A stretch of DNA of 64,000 nucleotides, from assembly GCA_035573435.1 (NCBI GenBank), contig DATMZR010000031.1, positions 62,001 through 126,000 on the forward strand, read 5' to 3'. Below are positions 17,101-26,120 of this stretch, in pieces. The notes beneath the pieces were generated by a model that was given only the letters and a program-made list of their open reading frames with translations, had not been told where the DNA came from and made no database searches. Source of the DNA: Solirubrobacterales bacterium (GTDB lineage Bacteria > Actinomycetota > Thermoleophilia > Solirubrobacterales > 70-9). Both the position numbers and the translations under genes were made by a program. Every line of letters starts with the position of its first letter. Position 1 is the first letter of the stretch.

Positions 17101-17781
17101 CTACCCGCCGTGTACGGCGTCGCCGCCGTATTCCTCCAGCGTGTTGCCGATCGGCGGGATCGGGTTGTCGCGAATGATTCGCGCCATGTGCAGGAGGTTG
17201 TGCGCGCACCAGGAGCTCGTCCGCTGCGTGTACGGATGGTCGGGGCCACCTGCCTCGAGGTACGAGGGGCCCGGGCCGGCGTCGCCGACCCAATAGGTGT
17301 CGACGTTCGGCGGCACCACGCAGCCGAGGTGGGTCATGTTGAACAGCGTCGATTCGGCGCAGGCGTGGGCGCCGTCCTCGTTGCCGGTCACCACGACACC
17401 GGCCACCTTGTTGTAGAGCGGGTACTGCCCGACCTCATTGCGCTCGTTGTAGGTGCCGTCGAGCCGCTCGATCACGAGCTGCGCGACCGAAGAGCGATGG
17501 CCGAACCAGATCGACATCCCCATCAGCAGGATGTCGGCGGCCTTGATCTTGTCGAGCAGCTGCGGCCACTCATCGCCCTCTCCCTCGTCGGAGGTGACCC
17601 CGAAGGCGATTGCGTAGTCGACCGGGCGCAGGATCTCGGTCGCCACGCCGTGCTCGGACAGCAGGCCGAGCACTCGGCGCATCAGCGCCTCCGTGTGCGA
17701 GGTCTCCGGTGACTTCTTGAGCGTGCAGTTGATCCCGAGCGCGGTCAGCCCGGCCCCCGCGTCCGCGTCCAGCTCTGCCAA
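17101..17781 (-). CDS. Flavodoxin/NADPH-dependent FMN reductase family protein
   Basis: About 226 residues with the flavodoxin-like fold: INCTLKKSPETSHTEALM in the phosphate-binding loop (serine/threonine-rich, ~residues 14-31), ILLMGMSIWFGHRSSVAQLV in the FMN-contacting loop, and VAGVVVTGNEDGAHACAESTL. It resembles NAD(P)H:quinone/FMN reductases of the WrbA-like or iron-sulfur flavoprotein type. TTG 17781 was chosen because AAGGAGAGG lies about 6 nt upstream; in-frame sequence further upstream overlaps the divergent enolase-family gene. The gene has a 9-bp gap to capA downstream. Confidence 0.88.
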   Translation of the reverse strand: MAELDADAGAGLTALGINCTLKKSPETSHTEALMRRVLGLLSEHGVATEILRPVDYAIAFGVTSDEGEGDEWPQLLDKIKAADILLMGMSIWFGHRSSVAQLVIERLDGTYNERNEVGQYPLYNKVAGVVVTGNEDGAHACAESTLFNMTHLGCVVPPNVDTYWVGDAGPGPSYLEAGGPDHPYTQRTSSWCAHNLLHMARIIRDNPIPPIGNTLEEYGGDAVHGG

Positions 17782-17879
17782 GTTCCTCTCCTTTCTCGGG
17801 CCCGCGAGCCGCTGTTCGGCTCGCGGCGCAAGATATCCAGAGTCCCGCCGGCAGCGCGAGCGTTTCGCGGCGGCATCAC

Positions 17880-17885
17880 TAGCCT
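17880..17885 (+). promoter_or_regulatory. Putative -10 element TAGCCT of a leaderless transcript
   Basis: TAGCCT lies 7 nt before GTG 17893 with no Shine-Dalgarno sequence between. This spacing fits a transcript starting at the start codon. Confidence 0.45.
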
Positions 17886-17892
17886 TCGAGCG

Positions 17893-18963
17893 GTGAGCGC
17901 CTTCGACGCCCTCGCCGACCTGCCGATCGAGGTCTCCTCGTACGAGCTGGAGGGCCGGGACCGCGAGTACGGGTCGTTCACCCGGCCATCGACGATTGTC
18001 CGGCTGCGTGGCGCAGGCCAGGAGGGGGTCGGCGAGGACGTCGTGTACGAGGTCCTGGACCACATGGCCCATCGCGACGCCGGGCCCGTCCTCGACCTGA
18101 GTGGCCCGGGGACGCTGGGCGAAATCTGCGACCTGCTCGCGGAGCTCGACCTCTTCAGCGCGGCGGCCCCGGAGCACGAGCCCTCGCGCCACTACCGACG
18201 CTGGGCGTACGAAAGCTCAGCGCTCGACCTGGCGCTCCGTCAGAGCGGCGTCCCGCTCCACGAGGCGCTCGGCCGCGACCCGAAGCCGGTGAACTTCGTC
18301 TGCTCCACCCGCCTCTCGAGCCTTGGGGACGACGACTCAGGCTCCACCACCGAGCCGGTGCGCCGGCGGCTCGAGAAGTACCCGGGACTGCGCTTCAAGC
18401 TCGACCCCGAGAACGACTGGGACGCGGATCTGATCGCCGAGCTGGAGCATCTCGCGGGGGTCGACGTCCTCGATCTGAAGGGCCACTATCACGGTACCCC
18501 GGTCGACGTGGAGACCGACCCCGAGCTCTATCGGGCGGTTGCCGAGGCCTTCCCGACGGCCTATCTGGAGGACCCGGACCTGAACGCCGAGACCCGACGG
18601 GTGCTCGAGCCAGCCGGCCACCGGATCACCTGGGACGCGCCGCTGCACTCGCTGGCCGACATCGAGGCGCTGGAGCGGAAACCGCGGGCGATCAACTCGA
18701 AGCCGTCGAGGTTCGGCTCCCTGCGCGAGCTGTTCACCGTTTACCAGCACTGCGAGCAGCAGGGCATCGCGATCTACGGGGGCGGCCAGGGAGAGCTGGG
18801 TCCCGGACGTGGCCAGATCCAGTACCTGGCCTCGCTCTTTCACGCCGAGACCCCGAACGACGTCGCCCCCTCCGGTTACAACGACCCGGCGGTTCCCGAC
18901 GGGCTGCCCTCCAGCCCCCTGTACCCGGCGCCCTCGGCCACCGGCTTTCGCTGGGGCGAGTAG
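17893..18963 (+). CDS. Enolase-superfamily (mandelate racemase/muconate lactonizing-like) protein
   Basis: A 356-residue protein with the two-domain enolase-superfamily layout: an N-terminal capping domain (residues ~1-115) and a C-terminal barrel. In the barrel RFKLDPENDW has the Lys-x-Asp start of strand 2, LDLKGHYHG strand 3, PTAYLEDPDLN the metal-binding Glu-Asp, and ITWDAPLHSL and INSKPSRFGSL later acid/base positions. Known members catalyse racemisation, cycloisomerisation or dehydration through an enolate; which of these cannot be told. It starts at GTG 17893, divergent from the flavodoxin gene. Confidence 0.85.
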   Translation: MSAFDALADLPIEVSSYELEGRDREYGSFTRPSTIVRLRGAGQEGVGEDVVYEVLDHMAHRDAGPVLDLSGPGTLGEICDLLAELDLFSAAAPEHEPSRHYRRWAYESSALDLALRQSGVPLHEALGRDPKPVNFVCSTRLSSLGDDDSGSTTEPVRRRLEKYPGLRFKLDPENDWDADLIAELEHLAGVDVLDLKGHYHGTPVDVETDPELYRAVAEAFPTAYLEDPDLNAETRRVLEPAGHRITWDAPLHSLADIEALERKPRAINSKPSRFGSLRELFTVYQHCEQQGIAIYGGGQGELGPGRGQIQYLASLFHAETPNDVAPSGYNDPAVPDGLPSSPLYPAPSATGFRWGE

Positions 18964-19036
18964 GCCGACTGTGGGCCGGCCGTCGCCCACGAAGCGGCCC
19001 GGTTAGCCTGCGGCGCGAACGAGCAGAGGAGATCAG

Positions 19037-19570
19037 ATGCCAGAGAAGCCCTTCGCCGAGGCGCTCAACGAGCAAATCGCCAACGAGTTCGCCGCCCACC
19101 AGCAATACATCGGAGCCGCCGTCTACTACGAGTCCGAGACCCTGCCGCGCCTCGCCGCCTTCTTCTACCGCCAGGCGGTCGAGGAGCGAAACCACGCGAT
19201 GATGATGGTCCAGTACCTGCTTGACGCCAACCAGGAGGTGCGGATCCCCAACATCGAGGCGAAGCTGACCCGCTTCGACGACGTCGTCGCCCCGGTGCGG
19301 ATGGCGCTCGACCAGGAGCAGAGGGTGACTGAGGAGATCAACGCGCTCTTCAAGCTCGCCCGGGACAATGGCGACTACCAGGCTGAGCAGTTCATGCAGT
19401 GGTTCGTCAAGGAGCAGGTGGAGGAGGTATCGATCATGACCGACCTGCTGACGATCGTCGAGCGGTCCGAGGACAGCCCGCTGCTGGTCGAGGAATACCT
19501 GGCGCGGGAGAAGCTCGGCGAGGAACAGGCCGACCCCACAGCCCCGCCGGCGGCGGGCGGAGCGCTTTAG
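19037..19570 (+). CDS. Ferritin (non-haem, BfrB-like)
   Basis: A 177-residue four-helix-bundle ferritin for iron storage and oxidation. Ferroxidase-centre residues are visible: Glu17 (ANEFAAHQQY), Glu50 and His53 (EERNHAMMM), plus later Glu/Gln in QEQRVTEEINALF and VKEQVEEVS. An AGAGGAGAT ribosome-binding site precedes the ATG by ~4-12 nt, and TAGCCT at ~19003 could be the -10. The C-terminus is Pro/Ala/Gly-rich (PTAPPAAGGAL), and its coding DNA is duplicated at 20530-20561. Confidence 0.95.
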   Translation: MPEKPFAEALNEQIANEFAAHQQYIGAAVYYESETLPRLAAFFYRQAVEERNHAMMMVQYLLDANQEVRIPNIEAKLTRFDDVVAPVRMALDQEQRVTEEINALFKLARDNGDYQAEQFMQWFVKEQVEEVSIMTDLLTIVERSEDSPLLVEEYLAREKLGEEQADPTAPPAAGGAL

Positions 19571-19574
19571 CCGC
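19543..19574 (+). repeat. Direct repeat, copy 1 (ferritin 3' end)
   Basis: A 32-bp sequence (CCCGCCGGCGGCGGGCGG followed by AGCGCTTTAGCCGC) at the ferritin gene end and stop. It recurs at 20530-20561 with 31 of 32 bases identical. The interval between the copies contains exactly one gene, the three-module secreted protein. Confidence 0.8.
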
Positions 19575-19597
19575 GCGGTCTGATGGAAAGTCCGGGC

Positions 19598-20470
19598 CTA
19601 CCCGCCGGCGCAGTACGCGTAGGCCGTCAGTTGGCCGGCGTCTGTGCCGTTGGTGTTGAAGGCGCTGACCTTCCAGACGCGAGCGCTCGTGCGCTCCAGC
19701 CCGTGCAGGGATACGAAAGCGTCATTGAAGGTCACATCCGCGCGGTAGCCTCCGAACGCGACCCGCTTGTCGCGGCCGCATTTCGCCTTCACCCTGGCCA
19801 CGTCGTTGCTCTCCACCGTCACGGTCTTCTTCTCGGTCGTGGTCCTTGGCGCGTGCTTGGAGCAGTAAGCGATCGCGGTCACCGGCGCCGAGTGGGCAAA
19901 GTTGAAGGCGCCCACCCGCCAGCCATGCTTACCGGTGCGGCGCAGCTCGCTCACGTAAGCGTCGCTGGACTCGCCAGGTACAGCGCCCTGGTCATAGTCG
20001 AAGCCGCCGAACGCGAGTTGCTCCCCGGGGTGGCACCGCGCCGTGACGGTGACCGGCGAGTCAGTGGGGCCCTGCTTGGGGATCCTCACCGTGTGCTCAC
20101 GGGCCTTGATTCCCCTCAGCCGCGAGCAGTAGGCGATCGAGGTGAGGGTCGGCCTCTCGTCTGCGTCGTAGTTCACGGCGCCCGCGCGCCAGCCGCGTCT
20201 CCCGTCGAGCTTCAGGTGTGTGCTGTACCCGTCGTCCGCCCGCAGCGACACCTCGAAACCGCCGAGCACGACCCGCTTGCCCTCCGGGCAGCGCGCCTTT
20301 GCGGACGCGGTTCCGCCCGGGCCGGTGTCCACCGGCACCCTCACCGACTTGGTCCGTTCGATCAGTCGGCCATCAGCCTGCAGTGCACCCAGCCCCACGA
20401 CGCCGATGATCGCGATCGCCGCCGCAGCCAGCTTGAACGGCCGCTTGGAAGCTATCCCGGTCCCTCCCAC
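19598..20470 (-). CDS. Secreted protein with three tandem Cys-containing modules
   Basis: A 290-residue protein with an N-terminal hydrophobic export segment (AAAAIAIIGVVGLGALQADG, residues ~14-34). Three modules of about 80 residues follow. Each has a Cys after an A-x-A-[RK]-C pattern (KARCPEGKRVVLGGF, TARCHPGEQLAFGGF, KAKCGRDKRVAFGGY), a tryptophan in GWRAGAVN, GWRVGAFN or VWKVSAFN, and a closing A-Y-C (TSIAYC, TAIAYC, YAYC). The two Cys per module suggest one disulfide each, consistent with export. No known family or catalytic residue is recognised. It is the only gene between the 32-bp direct repeats. Confidence 0.75.
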   Translation of the reverse strand: MGGTGIASKRPFKLAAAAIAIIGVVGLGALQADGRLIERTKSVRVPVDTGPGGTASAKARCPEGKRVVLGGFEVSLRADDGYSTHLKLDGRRGWRAGAVNYDADERPTLTSIAYCSRLRGIKAREHTVRIPKQGPTDSPVTVTARCHPGEQLAFGGFDYDQGAVPGESSDAYVSELRRTGKHGWRVGAFNFAHSAPVTAIAYCSKHAPRTTTEKKTVTVESNDVARVKAKCGRDKRVAFGGYRADVTFNDAFVSLHGLERTSARVWKVSAFNTNGTDAGQLTAYAYCAGG

Positions 20471-20529
20471 GACTGATCCGGGAGCTTATCGACGGATTCG
20501 GCCCCTCGGCGACACCGCACCGCCTGCAG

Positions 20530-20561
20530 CCCGCCGGCGGCGGGCGGAGCGCTGTAGCCGC
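20530..20561 (+). repeat. Direct repeat, copy 2
   Basis: Matches 19543-19574 at 31 of 32 positions. It ends 1 bp before the stop of the ABC permease gene and could still encode PPAAGGAL and a stop, i.e. a detached copy of the ferritin C-terminus. Confidence 0.8.
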
Positions 20562-21302
20562 CTACTCGACGTCGCGCCTGCGCAGGAGCGCGCCTCCAGT
20601 CGCAAAGGCGGCGCCGATCCAGACCAGCATCGCGAGCCCGGCGAGCGGCGGGGAAAGCAGCTCGACGTCGTCACCCAGGTCGGACGACGGTAGGTCCTGC
20701 ACCGCGGCCGGCAAGCCGACGAAAGGCCCGTAGCGCCCTACGTCGGGAGCAAGCCCCAGAACGGCGGGCTCGAGGACGAAGGACGCGACAAGGACACCCA
20801 CGATCGCCACCGGCTGGTTGCGGACCAAAGCCCCGATTCCCACACCGAACGCACCCAGCAGCGCCGCGACAATGGCGTTACGTCCGATCTGCGCCAAAAG
20901 CTCCCCGGCCTCGGGAAGGGGCAGATTCCGCGCCGAAAGAACGGCGAAACCCGTGATCGACACACCGATCGCAATCAGCAGCGACAGAAGGAGCCCGGCG
21001 GCCGCGAACGCGAGCGTCTTCGCGGCGAGGAACCTGAGCCGGTCGGGCGCCGCAAGCAGCGAGCTTGCGATCGTGCGGTGGCGCCATTCGCCGGTGATTC
21101 CCACGATTGCGAGAATCAGGATGAAGAGGCTGCTGGTATCGGAGGTGAAGACGTCGGTGAGCACGGACCCCTCGCTCGGCTCGGACAGCAGGCTCACCAG
21201 CCCGGCTATCAGCACCGAGGTGGCAACCGCGATGGCAGCGAGGGCCACGAAGGTGCGTGTGGTGCTGAGCTTCAACAGCTCGGCTTCGAGCAGCGCCGTC
21301 AC
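20562..21302 (-). CDS. ABC-2-type transporter permease
   Basis: A 246-residue membrane protein starting GTG 21302, with six predicted hydrophobic segments including TRTFVALAAIAVATSVLIAGL (residues ~15-35), SLFILILAIVGITGEW, LAFAAAGLLLSLLIAIGVSI and a final LAGLAMLVWIGAAFATGGALL. ITGEWRHRTIASSLLAAPDRLRF matches the cytosolic loop typical of ABC-2 exporters. Its start overlaps the stop of the ATPase gene (GTGA). The pair forms a complete exporter of unknown substrate. Confidence 0.9.
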   Translation of the reverse strand: MTALLEAELLKLSTTRTFVALAAIAVATSVLIAGLVSLLSEPSEGSVLTDVFTSDTSSLFILILAIVGITGEWRHRTIASSLLAAPDRLRFLAAKTLAFAAAGLLLSLLIAIGVSITGFAVLSARNLPLPEAGELLAQIGRNAIVAALLGAFGVGIGALVRNQPVAIVGVLVASFVLEPAVLGLAPDVGRYGPFVGLPAAVQDLPSSDLGDDVELLSPPLAGLAMLVWIGAAFATGGALLRRRDVE

Positions 21303-22189
21303 GCCTCGCCTTCCGTGAGCTCGAAGAAGGCCTCCTCGAGGGAACGTGAGACGGCGACGAGTTCGACCAGCGCAACCCGGTGCTCGGCCGCGATCGCACC
21401 CACGGTTTCTGGCGCGCTGCGCACGAGCAGCACGTTCGAGTCATGCGGCTCGGCCGCGATACCCCGTTCGCGCAGGAGCGCGGCGAGCCGCTCGGCGTCG
21501 TCCGAGTGAACGCGGGTCACCGGCCCTTCCGGCGTCCCGAGCACGCTCTCGAGCGCTCCGCTGGCGCGCAGCGTGCCGCGGGCAATCACGACGACGTCGT
21601 CCACGCTCTGGGCCACCTCGGAGAGCAAGTGGCTCGACACGAGCACCGCGCGGCCGCGGCTCGCCTCCGTGCGCAGGAGGTCGCGCATCCAGCGGATGCC
21701 GGGTGGGTCAAGCCCGTTCGCGGGCTCGTCGAGGATGAGCACCTCAGGGTCGCCGAGTAGCGCGGCCGCGATCGCCAGCCGCTGGCGCATTCCCATCGAG
21801 TAGCCCTTCACGCGCCGGTTCGCAGCCGCCGCCAGGCCGACCTGCTCGAGCACCTCGGCTACCCGCCCCGGGGGGTGCCGACCGGCCGCCGCGAGCACGC
21901 GCAGATGGTTGCGGCCGGTGCGACCCGGGTGAAAGCTCCCCTCTTCGAGCACCGCCCCGACGTGGGCGCTTGGGTGGGTCAGCTCCTCGTAACTCCGGCC
22001 CTGGAAGGTCGCTGCCCCGGCGTTCGCCCGCACGAGGCCCAGCAGCACGCGGAGCGTCGTGCTCTTGCCCGCCCCGTTCGGGCCCAGGAACCCGGTCACC
22101 CGACCGGCCTCGACGCTGAAGGACAGGCCGGCCACCGCCTGCACCGACCCGAAGCGCTTGCTCACCTCGTGAATCTCGATCGCGGCCAC
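21299..22189 (-). CDS. ABC transporter ATP-binding protein
   Basis: A 296-residue ABC ATPase of the DrrA/CcmA-like group that powers the adjacent permease. Walker A is GPNGAGKST (~residue 36), the Q-loop region follows in VGAVLEEG, the signature is YSMGMRQRLAIA and Walker B VLILDEPANGLDP (~residues 150-162). The H-loop is VLVSSHLL. A ~80-residue C-terminal extension after residue ~215 resembles the regulatory tail of DrrA-type ATPases. It overlaps the permease gene by 4 bp, indicating coupled translation. Confidence 0.95.
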   Translation of the reverse strand: MAAIEIHEVSKRFGSVQAVAGLSFSVEAGRVTGFLGPNGAGKSTTLRVLLGLVRANAGAATFQGRSYEELTHPSAHVGAVLEEGSFHPGRTGRNHLRVLAAAGRHPPGRVAEVLEQVGLAAAANRRVKGYSMGMRQRLAIAAALLGDPEVLILDEPANGLDPPGIRWMRDLLRTEASRGRAVLVSSHLLSEVAQSVDDVVVIARGTLRASGALESVLGTPEGPVTRVHSDDAERLAALLRERGIAAEPHDSNVLLVRSAPETVGAIAAEHRVALVELVAVSRSLEEAFFELTEGEA

Positions 22190-22344
22190 GCGACGAGAAT
22201 AGGCAGCACGGCTGGCCGTGGCAGGATCGGCAGATACAGGAGCGGCGGCGATGAATCGGTGACAGCCGACCGGTCGTAGACGTCAAGCACGCTTCGATAA
22301 CGTGATCGCCTCTCGCTTGGAGGCCGCCCGAAAGGGATTCCGAC

Positions 22345-24520
22345 TTGAGAGCCTTTGCATCCTTCGTCACCGGACGCCGCAGCAAGTGGCTGGTGCTGGT
22401 CGCCTGGGTGATCGCCTTCGGGGCCTTGATGCCGCTCGGCCAAAAGCTCTCGGACGAGACCGAGGACGACACGGCCTCCTACCTGCCCGAGAGCGCCGAA
22501 TCGACCGAGGTCGTGCACATCCTCGATCGCGAGTTCTCCGCGGGGGAGACGACCATCGGCCTGATCGTCTACCAGGACGAGGGAGGCCTCAACGCTGCCG
22601 ACAAGCGGACGATCGTCGCCGACGCCCACAGGATCGAGGCCGCCGGCAACGAGGTTCCGCTGACCAGGCCGCCTGCGGTGCCGTTTGCGCGGGGGGCTCC
22701 CGCGGACCTGGTTTCGCCCCAGGGAGACGTCGCATACATGGTGCTCACGGTGCCGACCAACTTCGACAAGTCCGCGGACTGGGGCAAGGCGATCCGCGAC
22801 ATCACCGGTGACCAGGCCGGCAGCATGCGGATCTTCCTCACCGGGGACCTCGGCTTCTCGACTGATGCCGACGAGGTCTTCGGCGACCTCGACACCAAGC
22901 TGCTGGCGGTGACAGTGCTGCTGGTCCTGGTCCTGCTCGGCCTGATCTACAGGGCCGTATTGGTGGCCCTCACCCCCTTGCTGGTCGTCTTCTTCTCCTA
23001 CACCGTCGCCACCGCGTTCGTCTACCTGTACGCCAAGTCCGGTGCCTCGGTCTCCTCCAACGGCACCACGATCCTGATCGTGCTGATGTTCGGTGTCGGT
23101 ACCGACTACAGCCTCCTGCTCGTCTCCCGCTACCGCGAGGAGCTGCGCCGAATAGAGGACAAACATGAGGCCATGGGGCGGGCGCTTCGCCGTACCGGCC
23201 CGACGATCTTCGCCAGTGGGCTCACCGTCTCACTGGCGATGCTCGTGCTCGCCCTGGCGGACACCCGCCTCACGGCCTCGCTCGGTCCCGTGGCCGCAAT
23301 CGGGGTCGCATGCGCGATGATCGCCGGGCTCACCCTGCTTCCGGCCCTGCTGACGATGTTCGGGCGGACCGGATTCTGGCCGCGTCGGGCAACCGTCGAG
23401 TACGACCCCGAGCACCCGGAGATCGGGCGCCAGGGCATTTGGCGGCGCTTCGGCGACCGGGTGCTCGAGCGGCCGTTGCCGGCGCTGATCGTGACCGTGG
23501 TCGTCTTCGCGGGAGGCGCGCTCGGGCTGGCCGCCTACAAGGTCGACTACAGCACCACGAACTTCTTCAAGGAGTCCGTGGAGAGCGTTGAGGGGTTCGA
23601 CGTCCTCCGGCAGTCATTCCCAGCGGGGACGCTCGCCCCGACTACGGTGCTGGTCGAACGCACGGACGGGCCGGTGACCCGTGCGGATGTTGCCGTGGCG
23701 GTACGCCGGCTCGACGCAGTCAACGGGGTCGCCCGGGCGACCCCAACCGGGCTCCGTTCCAAGAACGGTCGCATCGCATCGATCGACGTGATCCTCGAAG
23801 GGGATCCCTACAAGCAGTCCACCCTCGACGTGGTGCCGCAGATCCGGGACAGCGTCGGCGACCTTGGCCCGGGAGTACATGGCCTGGTCGGCGGCGGCAC
23901 GGCAATCCAGTACGACTACGACCAGGCGATCCAAGACGACCTGAAGCTGATCGTGCCGGTCGCGCTGGCGGTGATCGCATTAATCCTGGCGCTGCTGCTT
24001 TGGTCGCTGGTCGCTCCGCTGGTGCTGATCGCGAGCGTGATCCTGTCCTTCTTCTGCACCCTGGGCCTTTCGATCCTCTTCATTCGCTTCGTGGTCGGCG
24101 ACGCCGGCTTCGACGCTTCCCTCCCCACCTTCGCCTTCATCTTCCTTGTCGCTCTGGGGATCGACTACACGATCTTCCTGATGGCGCGCGTACGCGAAGA
24201 GGCACGTCGTCACGGCACCCGCGAGGGCATGCTGCGCGCGCTCTCAGCTACAGGGCCCGTGATCACGAGCGCCGGGATCATCCTCGCCGGCACCTTCTCG
24301 GTCTTGATGACGCTGCCGGTCACCTACACCTTCGACCTCGGCTTCATGGTGGCGGTGGGCATCCTCCTGGACACGTTCATCGTCCGCTCGATCATGGTCC
24401 CGGCGGCCGTGGAGCTGCTGGGCGACCGAATCTGGTGGCCGTCGACCGCCAGCCGCGGGGGCGCCCTGCGCGAGCGGGCCGAGCCCGAGCCGAAGCCCGG
24501 GACCGCGCCGACGGGCTCCT

Positions 24521-24522
<2 letters not shown>
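22345..24522 (+). CDS. MMPL/RND-family transporter
   Basis: A 725-residue membrane transporter with the duplicated layout of MmpL proteins: TM1 (residues ~14-32), a periplasmic loop, five TM segments (~190-330), a further TM1', second loop (~390-540) and five more TM segments to ~690. The motif VGTDYSLLLVSRYREEL in half 1 and LGIDYTIFLMARVREE in half 2 carry the Asp-Tyr pairs used for proton relay. Actinobacterial relatives export lipids or siderophores. TTG 22345 was chosen because AAAGGGA lies ~9 nt upstream. The stop TGA abuts a tRNA-Asp fragment. Confidence 0.93.
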
Positions 24523-24568
<46 letters not shown>

Positions 24569-24778
24569 ATCCCGCACTAGCAAGGGGGTAGAGCCTCACC
24601 CGCTGCGCTGACCCTGGCGCTGCTGGGGTCCTCTTCGGGGTCCAACCGAGCCGTGCCGGACCCGCTCGCCGGAGAGAAGCCGGACTGAGCGACTGCGACA
24701 CGGGGTGGTCTTGTTCTGCTTTCATCTGATATGGAGGGCACGCGTCGAGGGTGTGCGGGCCCGGGAAGGGAGGACGAC

Positions 24779-25951
24779 ATGAGCAGGGGATGGGCGATCG
24801 TGACCGCCGTTGTTGCGGCGGGCATGGTGGCGCTCGGGGCGGCCACCATGGCGAGCGCCGCGGACAGCATTTACTGGGGTAATGAGGGCGGCGATACCGT
24901 TCAGGTCGGGAACCTGAACGGCACCGGCAGCCCCACGACCCTGTGGAGCGGCGGCGGCGGCCCGTGCGGGGTCGCGCTTGATCCGGCGGCGGGCAAGATC
25001 TACTGGGCCAACTTCAACGGAGGCCAGATTCAGGTAGCGAACCTGAACGGCACTGGCAGCCCATCGACCCTGATCGGCGGCCAGGACAACCCCTGCGGGG
25101 TGGCGATCGACCCCATGGCCCACAGGATCTACTGGGCCGAGTTCTGCGAAATCCCCGGAGCCACCTGCGGAACGATCCGGGGAGCCGACCTGGCGGACGT
25201 CTCGGGCACTGCCGCAACCCTGGTTACCGGCGAAGCCGGTCCGAGCGGGGTGACGCTTGACCGCGCGGCCGGCAAGATCTACTGGACAAACCAATCTCCC
25301 GCGGGGACCCCTCCGGGCTCGGTGCGGCGCGCAAACCTCGACGGAACGAATACGGAGACCGTGGTCGACAACCAAGCCAACCCGATCGGGGTGGCGATCA
25401 ACGCTGGCAGGATCTACTGGTCCAACCTCGGGCAATGCTGCAGCGGTCCCGGAGCGATACGGGTCGCGAATCTGGCGGACGTTTCGGGCACTACCACCGA
25501 CCTGTTCAGCGGCGAGAGCGGCCCTGGCGGGGTGGCGATCGATCCCACAGCGAACAAGATCTACTGGGCCAACTTCGGCCCCAGTGAAATCCGGGTCGGG
25601 AACCTGAGCGGCACGGGCACCGCCTCGACACTGTTCGGCGGCCAGAGCTTCCCGCTCTTCCCGGCGGTGCTGCGGGCACCTGTGAGCGATGGGCGTCCGG
25701 CAATCTCCGGCGGAGCCAAGGTGGGCAGGGAGCTCACCTGCCAAACGGGGAAATGGGCACCCGACCTGATCGGCGCATTCCTGTACAGGGCACCTGGCAG
25801 CTTCGCCTATCAGTGGAAGAGGAATGGGTCGAACGTCGCCAACAGCGCGACGTTTAAGCCCACCCTGGCCGGTGACTACACCTGCACAGTGACCGCCGCC
25901 AACCAGGCCGGGTCGACGTTGCAAACGAGTTCTGTGAAGAAGGTCAAGTAG
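24779..25951 (+). CDS. Secreted beta-propeller-like (YWTD/NHL-type repeat) protein with Ig-like tail
   Basis: A 390-residue exported protein with a signal peptide ending near ATMASAA (residue ~28). At least six repeats of about 42-50 residues follow, each with GVA[IL]-D followed by ...KIYWxN..., then a G-x-[IV]-[RQ]-V-x-N-L stretch; this resembles YWTD/LDL-receptor or NHL propellers. Residues ~315-390 look like an Ig/PKD-like domain (QWKRNGSNVANS, AGDYTCTVTA). It may bind surface ligands; no catalytic residue is seen. GGGAAGGGAGG ends ~5 nt before the ATG. It is the sole gene between the two tRNA-Asp 3' halves. Confidence 0.8.
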   Translation: MSRGWAIVTAVVAAGMVALGAATMASAADSIYWGNEGGDTVQVGNLNGTGSPTTLWSGGGGPCGVALDPAAGKIYWANFNGGQIQVANLNGTGSPSTLIGGQDNPCGVAIDPMAHRIYWAEFCEIPGATCGTIRGADLADVSGTAATLVTGEAGPSGVTLDRAAGKIYWTNQSPAGTPPGSVRRANLDGTNTETVVDNQANPIGVAINAGRIYWSNLGQCCSGPGAIRVANLADVSGTTTDLFSGESGPGGVAIDPTANKIYWANFGPSEIRVGNLSGTGTASTLFGGQSFPLFPAVLRAPVSDGRPAISGGAKVGRELTCQTGKWAPDLIGAFLYRAPGSFAYQWKRNGSNVANSATFKPTLAGDYTCTVTAANQAGSTLQTSSVKKVK

Positions 25952-26013
25952 GTCAGACTCGGGAGTTCACCCGGAGGCACCGGATTGAGCATGGTCATGC
26001 CGGATGCTCGGAG

Positions 26014-26087
<74 letters not shown>

Positions 26088-26120
26088 GAGAAGGTTGATT
26101 CTACGGAGCGTCCTTGACCC

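Noticed and set aside
24569-26010. An integrase or transposase inside the tRNA-Asp cassette
   Set aside because: The only convincing gene is the propeller-like protein; remaining sequence has no recombinase signature in either strand.
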